From assembly GCA_037178625.1 (NCBI GenBank), contig CM074139.1, positions 930,001-994,000 on the forward strand: a stretch of 64,000 nt of DNA, given 5' to 3'. Every line of letters begins with the position of its first letter. Within the stretch, counting starts at the first letter, position 1. Made by a program: the position numbers and the translations under genes. This DNA is from Skeletonema tropicum (taxonomy: Eukaryota; Bacillariophyta; Thalassiosirophyceae; Thalassiosirales; Thalassiosiraceae). The notes under the pieces were generated by a model. It ran no database searches, had not been told where the DNA came from, and saw only the letters and a program-made list of their open reading frames with translations. This document shows, piece by piece, positions 10,207-18,695 of this stretch.

Positions 10207-10952
10207 AGCTAGAAAGCGATTATGACTTATTGAGATGATGGTGATAAAGGAAATCAAAGTGGTATGCATCGTCTACTTGGATTTACCTCGTCTTCATTAT
10301 TTGTTGTCATATTATTATGCAATACATAGTACGAGTTACTTAGTGAGAGTCGCAACAAATCCTTGCTTACTACACGCGTTCGCTGGGCTCATCGCAGAGT
10401 ATCTACTTCTTATTGAAGTGCAGCGCCTCGCTTAGGATTTAGGATACGATATCATCACAAACTGCTGGGGCAAGCCGGAAGCAGCCCTTCTGCGAAGCAG
10501 AAGGCTTCTGGCACGCATTCTGATGTCATCGACGAGCTGCACCATCACATCAAGGTCATCCACATGGAACACGGAGAACCTGATGTGACAACAGAACTTC
10601 TTTTAATTCACGGATGTCATAAAGTGAGAACCCAAGAATACAGACGAAATAGTTTATTCGATTTAATTCTTGATAAAAGACAATAAAAGGGTAAAGAAAG
10701 TATGAACTATTAGGATGCTATCGAACTTTTTAGGGTTTGCACTTCAATAATTTGTCTCTAGATCGGATTTGATGCACGGAGTTGAAATTTTTGTCGTCGT
10801 CGACTCTCGAAGTTCGAAGCAAAATTCTTCCTTGCTTGATTGATCTTGATTGATCATCCGTGGAGCATCACAAACCAAGAAGCGTTTGGTCATAATTCTC
10901 AACAGCCGTTCAAACGAACAGTACAATCAAAAATAATTAACATATCAACACA
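10207..10952. other. non-coding; empty transposon site
   Basis: This duplicated intergenic stretch matches 46308-46560, 45416-45661 and 40706-40834 in reverse. It lacks both the transposon at 40835-45413 and the 0.65-kb MITE-bearing segment found at right. The uninterrupted sequence near 10819-10830 (reading GAAGAATTTTGC on the minus strand) represents the transposon target before insertion. A short palindrome of the TTCTGC/GCAGAA type sits near 10487-10503. Confidence 0.7.
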
Positions 10953-11464
10953 ATGATCTCCACCATCGTCTCATCATCTCTCCGCCTTGCCGCTTCGTCG
11001 TCAGCGACCTCCGCTGCCCTCGTCAGCCGGCGTCAGCTATCGATGGCTGCTTCTCAGTCGGCCGACAAGCTGAGTTCCATTCTGGAAGAATACAGAGCCA
11101 AAAAGTGAGTGAGCTTGATGCTTTTACTATCATCTCGTACGATTCTCATTGCATTCGTTGACTGTCTCTAACTTACGTCATCCTTTCTTGCTCGAAACTC
11201 ACCAGCTACGCAATGGAACTCCCTCGCAGATTCAGACAAGACATCGTCAAGGCTGCATCATCCTCCCATCAGTACAACGCTCAAGCCACCGTCTCGGCTG
11301 ATGGAATCGAGAGTGTCCTCCAGAACATTGGCGCAGGCAATCGAATGTCACGATCAGAGATTGATGAGATCCTCAACGAGCTTGGAGTGTGTCCCGTCAA
11401 TGGTGGCGATGCTCAATGTGTGATTTCGGCATCGCAAATGATTGACTTGATCTCGAAGCATTGA
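10953..11464 (+). CDS. small two-exon protein, probable organelle presequence
   Basis: The exons are 10953-11104 and 11206-11464, separated by a 101-base intron with donor GTGAGT and acceptor CACCAG. Splicing (phase 2) joins AA to C to give an asparagine codon and a 136-residue protein. The first 30 or so residues are rich in Ser, Ala and Arg with no acidic residue, as in mitochondrial targeting peptides. The rest (ILEEYRAKNYAMELPRRF, then SADGIESVLQNIGAGNRMS) has the helix-loop spacing of a degenerate EF-hand-like pair, but no calcium loop is obvious. I do not recognise the family. The right-arm copy at 40194-40705 has the same structure and differs by at least one residue (H to R in the SSSHQYNAQ stretch). 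Confidence 0.72.
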
Positions 11465-12075
11465 ACGTGATGTGACGAGAAGACGTATAGTTGTGTTGTA
11501 CATATATTATGGGGTCAAAGGGTTGTTGAGCGTTGGATACTGTGCTAAGAGCTATGGCATGCATCAGCGACACACCCAAATTGCACATTTTCATGAGGGC
11601 TGCGTTGATTCTCCTGAAATCGTCATAGACTGGGTATAGATAGAATAAAATTGTTGTAAGCGTAATGTGAATGTTTATAATCAGTTGTGGTGTGATTTTT
11701 TTAGAAGGAGAGTTGGACAACAACAACACTCTCAGGTAGTCTGAACAATGACCAATGACTCAACAAGGTGGTGATTTGATGCGATTAATTGTAATACAAA
11801 AGCTCGATGCACATTCGCATTGCATAATCAGCCTACGAGCTCTAGAAAGATGATTGATGTGTGAAACACGAAAACGTGATAAATTGACAGGTCATTGCGA
11901 TTGGTACTATTATTTACCCTTGATCATTTTGTCCCATTCTACGATGCATACGTTGAGAGGATTGGATTGCAATGTTGGCACTCATCCAAATTGACCACAC
12001 AATTCATTTCAGCAAAAATACAATTTTTATTCCTGGGCAAGCCATGCATCATGCATCACAGACCAATTTGATTCA
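11465..12075. other. intergenic, convergent 3' regions
   Basis: This is the space between the 3' ends of the small two-exon gene (plus) and CDC26 (minus). I counted roughly ten differences from the right arm in the first 330 bases, and none in the stretch from about 11,880 onward that I compared. The change in similarity falls near 11,870. Confidence 0.5.
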
Positions 12076-12560
12076 CTATCGAGGACCACCATAAATCCGT
12101 TCTGAGGCTGATTTCTTCTGAGATGATACCGGCGATACTCCAAATGAAAAACTGTCGCTTTTATTATTTGGCGTATTCTTCTGTTTTGCTCCTTGCTCCT
12201 TCATGGCTAGTTGCTCTGCTAATGACTTTCGCTCTTTCATTATCTGTATTACAATTTGTTGCGTAACCAAAGATGTATTATTAATTTTGCAATGGTCGGT
12301 GTGTTACAAGAAAACAGAGCGATTGTGATACCAATAACATAATGGAATGGATCAAATAATTAGAGGCGGAAATATCAGATTTGAATCATGATAACAGGAG
12401 GCAGCACCTCCTAACCTTCACTACGCTAAGTACAGCACACTAATACACACATACACACCACACGCACAACACATCATATTTGATATCATCTCACCTTATC
12501 ATATTCTTCGACGTCATCAGCCTTGAGCTCAATCCGAGTAGGTGGTCGTCGAAGAGCCAT
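12076..12560 (-). CDS. CDC26: anaphase-promoting complex subunit CDC26 (APC12)
   Basis: A two-exon gene: exon 1 at 12560-12495 and exon 2 at 12243-12076, with a 251-base intron bounded by GTGAGA and TACAG. The 77-residue product begins MALRRPPTRIELKADDVEEY, which closely matches the conserved N-terminus of CDC26 across eukaryotes. In the anaphase-promoting complex this N-terminal strand lies in the TPR groove of APC6/CDC16 and stabilises it. The remainder is a short charged helix followed by a disordered tail ending SERIYGGPR. The length is typical of the family. The copy at 39093-39577 appears identical. Exon 1 is too short (22 codons) to be found as an open frame, so this gene is easily missed. 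Confidence 0.88.
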
Positions 12561-12740
12561 ACTGCTTAGTATTTACTCCGTCTCTCTCTCTCTCTCTCTC
12601 TTTCTGTACAACAAAGCATGCACCTCTATTACAGCATGATCAATACCAATAGATACACATCTACACCTACACACGCAACACACAACACACACACAACACA
12701 CACACAACACACATACAACACAAGCAAGCAGCGCAAGCAG
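12440..12740. repeat. CA/AC-rich tract and CT microsatellite
   Basis: Runs of CACA/ACAC (12442-12475 and 12660-12722) flank a (CT)n tract near 12583-12602. The block overlaps the 5' end of the CDC26 gene and is mirrored at about 38931-39214. Confidence 0.8.
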
Positions 12741-12808
12741 CGAGCTCACCACCTTTCTCCTAAATACAATAAGTTAATGAATGTTATCTCGTCTCCAGTT
12801 TACCAACA

Positions 12809-12882
12809 GCCTTCGTAGCTCAGCTGGTTAGAGCGTGGGTCTAATAAACCCAAGGTCGTGAGTTCGATCCTCATCGAGGGTA
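12809..12882 (+). tRNA. tRNA-Ile (AAT)
   Basis: A 74-base cloverleaf. Acceptor GCCTTCG pairs with CGAGGGT, allowing G-U pairs. The D stem is GCTC/GAGC. Anticodon stem TGGGT/ACCCA encloses loop CTAATAA, giving anticodon AAT. The T-arm loop is TTCGATC. No intron. It lies 9 bases upstream of a tRNA-Ser in the same direction. Confidence 0.93.
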
Positions 12883-12891
12883 GTGTGTTCG

Positions 12892-12973
12892 GACAGTGTG
12901 GCCGAGTGGTTAAGGCGATGGATTGCTAATCCATTGCTCTTTGAGCGCGCAGGTTCGAATCCTGCCACTGTCG
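12892..12973 (+). tRNA. tRNA-Ser (GCT)
   Basis: An 82-base class II tRNA. Acceptor GACAGTG/CACTGTC, anticodon loop TTGCTAA in stem ATGGA/TCCAT, and a long variable arm (GCTC/GAGC) typical of tRNA-Ser. The T loop is TTCGAAT. A T-run follows at once (CTTTTTGG), as expected for RNA polymerase III termination. It may be made together with the tRNA-Ile 9 bases upstream. Confidence 0.93.
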
Positions 12974-13222
12974 CTTTTTGGTTCAATTTTGCTGGGATGC
13001 TCTGTTACAAGTTCAAACCTCTCGAACAGGCCAACCAACGAGGGAGGTAATAGTTGCACTGAGGATCTCACTGACTTCGCTGGCTGCTTTTTTATGCGAC
13101 GACACATCTCTCCATTGATATTTTGGATGGATAGTACAGTTGTGTGTATTATAATGCCTTAATTTAACTTCTTCGGCCACGCACGTGACTGTGAGCGTAT
13201 CGTTCGACATCTTTTGAAGGGC

Positions 13223-13593
13223 ATGAATCCACCCGCTTCTCAAATCGAATCGTATTTTCATTCTTTCTCCTTCTTTGGGGCAGCAATCGGTATGTACTGC
13301 CTCTTGTTGATGTCGTCGAATGCAAGTGCAACAAGACTTTGCAGCCATCTGGTGCTTTGACAAATCACAACAGAGGAATGTATCTCCCAGGACCAGGACG
13401 TCGTTCTGATTTGAAGAATCTTGCAGGTGCTCGTAGTCACCTATCTTCTGCCTCTCAATCACCATCTGGACGTCCAAATATCAAGTCTCAAAGCTCTTCA
13501 CCTGAGGTAGCCAAACATTTCAAGGTTGCTTCCTCTCTTTCTCTTGTATATATCTTGATGCACAGCAGCTCGGAGCTTGTAGTAGTATGGTAG
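13223..13593 (+). CDS. possible small two-exon gene, uncertain
   Basis: A tentative model: ATG at 13223 (MNPPASQIESYFHSF), donor GTATGT at 13290, acceptor TTGCAG ending at 13426, then a Ser/Pro-rich segment (SHLSSASQSPSGRPNIKSQ) reading to a stop near 13593. The phases match. Splice signals and composition favour this strand over the 154-codon frame on the other strand (13477-13013), which has no plausible protein character. An alternative acceptor at about 13283 would give a different exon reading VVECKCNKTLQPSGALTN. A further downstream exon ending PLPLPSPKRMRL (stop near 13817) is conceivable, but I could not connect it. No family recognised. Confidence 0.3.
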
Positions 13594-14304
13594 AAATATA
13601 GCAGAATCATGTTATATAAATGTAAGCCGTAAATTATTATATCCCTGCATAACATAAAGAAACTGAGTGATAGTGATAGATGTGTGAGAGTATATGCACA
13701 GAGGCAGAGCCGCAGCATGCATAGTTAGATTGAGCTGACCTACGTCTACGTGCATTTGATACTGATTCTTCTTCATCTCCATTACCATTACCCTCTCCTA
13801 AAAGGATGCGTCTGTAGCCGACGCTGAGCATTGAACAGCGAAGCTTGGACTAGTGGAAGTGAAGCTTGAATGAAGGTAGTAAGGTAGCCAGAGATATGAA
13901 TGTGATGGAATATCGCACTCGAGAAGATGGACAAGTGATATCACCGTCCAAACCAGAGACATGGTGGCAGCAGTAACGAAGACGATGTGGCCTCGATATA
14001 TAGGCGTAGGCGGAACGTACCAAAGAACTTTCACTTTGAAACAGTCACAGTCAAGAACTTCTCCATGTTGTTTCATTTTACTGTCCAAGCAAGATTAGGC
14101 CAAAGGGGGAATGATTCGATTTGAGACAGCAGCCAAAGCGGTAACCCATGCTGATCGAAGGGATGCACTCCTCTAAACAAAAACAAGAACTAAAATATGC
14201 CAAGCACGACATCATTTTGCTCAGAGACAGAGAGGTGTTGGTGCAATACCAATACATCGATTTGAAAACGGATATAAAATTTTATATGTGTTGTTACACT
14301 ATCT
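13594..14304. other. no firm gene; duplicated intergenic DNA
   Basis: This stretch holds a possible terminal exon on the plus strand (about 13738-13817) and, on the minus strand, an open frame of 96 codons (14088-13798) with one hydrophobic segment. Neither has enough support to call. Confidence 0.4.
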
Positions 14305-15024
14305 TTATCCTCGCTGTGGTTCTCTAGTAACAATTCCTTCTTCATTAACAAAGATTCGGACGCGGTCTAATCTATGGTCCGCCGTCACCATCCATCCTTC
14401 TGGAATAATGTGTACCTGTAGGGATGGGTTGATGGTTTCAATTACCGCCTTGGCTTCCTCACCTTTCATGCCAATCAGACTTTGCCCTCCCCAGGGTTTT
14501 ATTGACGCTGGTATGCTAGACAATACAATCGACGAATCCTCTCCATCAAATGTGTGATACAGGGTCAGCTCACTCTCGTCGACACTGAGACTGAATGAGA
14601 TGGCTTCTTGGCGCAGTGCGCTCATGAAGATTGTCTGTTGCTCGGCCGCTTCACCTGTTAAACGGCACATCTTACGATGAGATGCCAACGGACCAATCGT
14701 AATACTTGGGCGATCACTAGTTTGGGAGTCTTGATCACTTTCCACTGTACTCCATGCTCCCCAGAACCTATTACATCCATCATATCCAGACACTTCCATA
14801 TCCTTCTCGAAGAACAATTCCTGTGAATCAAGAATTGCAGGAACTCCATCGATCTCTTTGAGCTGCCAATTGATGCCTACGAGTTTCTCTGGTGAAGGCA
14901 AATCTGGAATGGGGAGGTCTCCACCGCGTAGAAATTGGTGACCACGAGCATGTGCATGTGAGTGCAGAGCATTACAGAGGATGGATGCAAGGCCAAGGCT
15001 GAGAAGATTAGAAGATAGATGCAT
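14305..15024 (-). CDS. secreted META-domain / potato inhibitor I protein
   Basis: A 239-residue protein with three parts. Residues 1 to about 27 form a signal peptide. Residues about 46-160 form a META/HslJ-type domain (LVGINWQLKEIDG, SGYDGCNRFWGAW, IGPLASHRKMC, then an AAEQQTIFMSAL helix). Residues about 178-239 match the potato inhibitor I family of serine protease inhibitors (WGGQSLIGMKGEEAKAVIE, HIIPEGWMVTADHRLDRVRI and a C-terminal glycine). By alignment with CI-2/eglin-type inhibitors the reactive bond would be Ala215-Asp216, and the stabilising arginines at 218 and 221 are present. A small P1 residue suggests elastase- or subtilisin-like targets. The role is inferred as an exported inhibitor of competitor, bacterial or own proteases. 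The right-arm copy (36629-37348) encodes an identical protein. Confidence 0.87.
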   Translation of the reverse strand: MHLSSNLLSLGLASILCNALHSHAHARGHQFLRGGDLPIPDLPSPEKLVGINWQLKEIDGVPAILDSQELFFEKDMEVSGYDGCNRFWGAWSTVESDQDSQTSDRPSITIGPLASHRKMCRLTGEAAEQQTIFMSALRQEAISFSLSVDESELTLYHTFDGEDSSIVLSSIPASIKPWGGQSLIGMKGEEAKAVIETINPSLQVHIIPEGWMVTADHRLDRVRIFVNEEGIVTREPQRG

Positions 15025-15452
15025 TGCTTTTTTGATGTTGCTATTTTTGTTGTTGATGATGATGTTGTTGTATTGATTTGAATATTTATTTGAATATTAT
15101 GAGTACTGCAGTTCTCTGCCGATGTTCTAATGCAATGCAAGAGCGGTGCATCGAAGCAAGAACAAAAGCAAAAGCGGAGCGCGGCGGAGCATCAAAGCAA
15201 GCACGAACAAAACGCGTGTTCAGTGTTCACGCTTCACCTTTATATCGTGGGCGACGTCTGCTGTGCGTGGGCCACCAGCGGAGTTCGGGACCGGCCCTTG
15301 GACCTATAAGAGAGAGAGGTATCTACTAGGGTGCACCGTGTGCGAGGAAAAGAGAAGAGATAAAGCAGTTGTACATAGGCGCAGCACGCAGCCGAGGCTG
15401 AACAGTGAGCAGCAACCTCAGGAAGGCACAGGTATCTTGATTTTCGAACGCC

Positions 15453-15486
15453 GACCCCATGCCTGCGTGAGGCAGGCGATGGGGTC
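15453..15486. other. strong hairpin, 14-bp stem
   Basis: GACCCCAT and GCCTGC pair with GCAGGC and ATGGGGTC around the 5-base loop GTGAG, with one bulged G. It lies about 430 bases upstream of the META/inhibitor start and is preserved in both arms (right copy 36167-36200). It could act as RNA structure or simply be an inverted repeat; nothing shows it is transcribed. Confidence 0.6.
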
Positions 15487-16090
15487 AGCGGCAGATTCTT
15501 CTCACTACTCACTAACTTCAGCTAATAAAATTCTTTTCTCTAGAGCATTGCCTAGCCGTATCATAGCTTATGCGGGCAGCATTACTTATTCGATCAAATG
15601 AGTCAGTTGTACGATTCGAAACGATAGGGTGCCAAAAGAATCGCTGTAACATTTGTGTGACGATATTCGAACACTGTTATGTTGGTGTAACAAAATGTAA
15701 CAATGACTAACCCTAACAAAATTCCTTCCCGCAATAATTAAGGATTTCTACACTTAAGGGCTTCCCGCAATTTCTCAAAACGAATGTGAACAACCCTGGA
15801 TTCTTGAGTATTCGTTTTTGTTCTTGGCGCTTCACGGGTCCCTCCCCGTTCGCGATTATTTTGAGTGCCTTTCGAAAGAATCACAGGGAAATGGTGTGGC
15901 ATTCTAACCAGCAAGAGTCGGAAGGTACAATTCGCTTGTATGTCCGCTGCCCCCTGAGATGAGTCCTCATCCTTGTGTAGGACTTGGAATTATCATCCGA
16001 GAGAAGCAGAGACCAATATGGTGCCTCTCTTTATTTTATCTCTTCTTCTCCTTGTTCAAGTAATAAGATCAACCTAATCTAAGAATTAAG
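15487..16090. other. non-coding, arm-specific differences
   Basis: I see no gene. Near 15735-15785 the two arms differ by substitutions and an indel (the left has a second CTTCCCGCAAT-like motif), which marks the inner end of the apparently identical core. Confidence 0.5.
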
Positions 16091-17942
16091 AAGTTGAGAA
16101 AAATATTGTTTCGTCTACCTCTAGAAAGTGTATCTCATATCTCTATTGAGAGATAGAGGTATAGAAGGAGCACGAGAGGCAGATACATCTCCGAAAGATC
16201 CGGCCAAGATAGTTAGAATTCCATAAAAAGAGATCAGAGTGCTGCTGCTGCCATATGCATATGGTTTGTAGATAGAAAAGAAATAAGTCAACCACCCAAA
16301 ATGGATACACCACAGACCACAGACCACAAAAGTCACAATGAGTTCTCCATTCTGCACTGTGAATTGACTGGGACAATTCTATGTAACTATACTTTATTTA
16401 ATTGTAAAATGATATCTATTCACACAGCAACAAGCGAGTCCAGGGGCATGCCCTCGTCTCATGAGAAATAAACTGAGTTTATGTATTGTAATTTATCTCG
16501 ACTCCACAAGAAGCGAGTTAGCGATCATCTCCATCGCTAAATATCTCTGATAGCTCAGTAGGTAGAGCGCGAGACTGTTAATCTTGAGGTCAAGGGTTCG
16601 ATCCCCTTTCGGAGAGCTTCTTTTTTGCATTTTTTCTTCAGAACTCAAAAGTGAGGCCTCTACAGTAACACAGATAGAGCGAGGGGAAGCTATTATGTAT
16701 GTTGCTTTCATCAAGCAGAAGGATGCAGATAATTGTTGCCATTCTTTTATTAGCATTACAGCAATTCATTTTGAATGACCTACACTATTGATAAAAACAT
16801 ATACTGATACTTGACAATGCTTTGTATCCATAGGTAGACTTTTGATTTTGAGACTTTTCCACCCCTGACCTAGAGGTAACCAGACAAGTTGCAATCAACT
16901 GACAATCAACAGGACACCTACAAATGCATTCACAGAAGACAGCGATATATTTGTGAACACTACACTTCTAAGACTTCGTTACGGATGACAACCACTTTTC
17001 TTGAACGCTGTAGATGGTACAGGACAAGGATTGGAATGCCAGTACTTCTTCTGTCTAATGTGCATAGCTTTTGCATACCCATCTTCTTGCCTCTGCCATT
17101 TCGATACAGCACCCTAATCTTACTGAGATGCTACCTCATAGCAAGCCATCAGTGGCTTCGTGTCTGAGTTGGTTTACTTACCATCGTTCAGCTGCGCAAG
17201 ACCCTCCGCATTGGACACGCCGGTCTACCACATCCTCTTAGATATACCTCCGTCAAGCACTGTGCTCCGGTAGTATATCCTCCGTTGGAAGCTTTATACC
17301 TCCGTTGAGTCGAGCTTCGGTATATAGTATATCCTCCTTCGTTGCTCAACGCCCAATTGGGACTCTTCGTAGTCGTAGTTGGCTGATCTAAATCTGTACA
17401 CTTTAACTTTACACCATCTAATAGTAACAACTTGTGTGTGTTTCATGTCGATGTTGCTGAAAACAGATGGCAATTGCTGCGAGCTGTCAGTTGCTAGTGT
17501 ATGGATTCATATTTCTGGTACAGGTGCAGAGGTACAGACTATGCCCTCTTTCTCATACGCAAACAATGTAATTGTAATGCAGCTATTGCACCAACGCCTG
17601 CAAAACTGCATTTTTCACACAGTCGAAGAATATGAAGCATTTTATGATTATGAGCATTTCCACTGCCACGACTGCGAGGAAAGATGATAGCTTGAACCAA
17701 TGTATCTGCTCTGGCCAAGATAATATTGCAATTTCTGTTCACTCTGTTCACTAAGTAAGTATAAATAGTTGCTAGAGTCAGACCATTTACACTTAACTTA
17801 GCATGCACCCTTTCGTGACAACTATTCCCATGTATGCTACTAAGTATATACCACGAAAGTACCACCTGCTAGCTATCTCACCTTCTACCGAACGTGGAAA
17901 ACAAAAATGACACCCACAAACAACACAAGTCAAGTCCTTCCC
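16091..17942 (-). repeat. tRNA-Asn repeat unit, left-arm copy
   Basis: One of three near-identical copies of a unit of about 1.85-1.87 kb (the others are 23876-25742 and 33715-35566). It contains a tRNA-Asn gene, a GTCTGTG minisatellite (2 units here, 5 in the central copy, 3 at right) and an internal patch of short repeats with TATACCTCCGT / TATATCCTCCGT (about 17250-17340). Open frames on both strands are kept in all copies only because the copies are recent. I found no terminal repeat or target duplication. Confidence 0.8.
16544..16616 (+). tRNA. tRNA-Asn (GTT), left arm
   Basis: A 73-base cloverleaf. Acceptor TCTCTGA/TCGGAGA, D stem GCTC/GAGC, anticodon loop CTGTTAA in stem CGAGA/TCTTG, T loop TTCGATC, discriminator G. 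A run of Ts follows within 10 bases. The A-box region reads TAGCTCAGTAGG. Confidence 0.93.
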
Positions 17943-18330
17943 AGACGGATTGCGCTCATGAGCTCTGCTACAGCTTCGTATATGACCTCAAGAGTTCAAA
18001 TTCTGGGTAGGTAGCTAGCAGTAGAGCAGCAGCGTTACAGTCGAGCACCATATCGTATCAAACATTGTCACTGTAACTGTAGCAATGACAATGAGCCGTT
18101 TCTAGTGACCCAAAACGCTTGCCTATGATAGCATAAAAGCATAGAAAAACAGCTCAGACGGATTGCGCTCCTACAAGCTATGCTGCAGCTTCCTAGATAC
18201 CTCATGCGGCCAAGTTGTGAGCTAGCTACATACAGTCGAGCACAATATCGCATAAACTCAAACGTTGTCAATGTAGCGATGAGCCGCTTCTAGTGGCCCA
18301 AAACACTTGCCTACGATAGCATAGACATAG
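17942..18330. repeat. two diverged tandem units of about 213 bp
   Basis: Both units start CAGACGGATTGCGCTC (17942 and 18155) and share GTCGAGCA-CATATCG and GAGCCG-TTCTAGTG-CCCAAAAC in the same order. They are clearly diverged from each other but conserved between arms (right copy about 33321-33714). Function unknown. Confidence 0.75.
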
Positions 18331-18695
18331 ATGGATTACACTCAACAACCCTATTGTACGCACCACAGCAGCCCGCGCCCGATCGAAGCTTGACCCGCCG
18401 CCGCACCACAACACATACTTGCTGAGTAGACGTAGACGCGAGGTCTGTTCATTGCCATGTGTTTATTCACACAGCAAGGCCGCAAAACGAGGCCGAGGCG
18501 AAAGAGGCTAATCCTCACTTCGGCAGTTTGCCAGGATCTAATTAAGAGTTCAACCATCAATAATAATAGAACTAACCGAACGTAGCGTAACAACGGTTGC
18601 TGCGCTACTAGTAAAAGTACTAGTACACCGTTTCAATCAGGTTTCCTCAGCCTCTTTTTGCTTCCTTGGTTCGTAATGGTGGAGGGAGGATGTGG
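18331..18695. other. no supported gene
   Basis: Duplicated non-coding DNA. The right arm has an extra GCAATG unit here (two units near 33195-33206 against one at left). Confidence 0.5.

Noticed and set aside
12440..12740. CRISPR-like or other regular array
   Set aside because: These are simple CA/CT repeats without spacers; a eukaryotic microsatellite.
13013..13477. 154-codon open frame, minus strand (also 38176-38640 plus)
   Set aside because: The composition is unlike a protein domain, and it overlaps a better-supported spliced frame on the other strand. It persists in both arms only because the arms are identical.
15078..15601. Open frames of 83-151 codons around the META/inhibitor promoter
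   Set aside because: Frames on both strands overlap, with no domains and low-complexity basic translations; the region is better read as non-coding 5' flank.
17379..17865. Open frames of 102 and 108 codons on opposite strands, repeated in all three tRNA-Asn units
   Set aside because: They overlap antisense to each other, have no motif, and are kept by recent duplication rather than visible selection.
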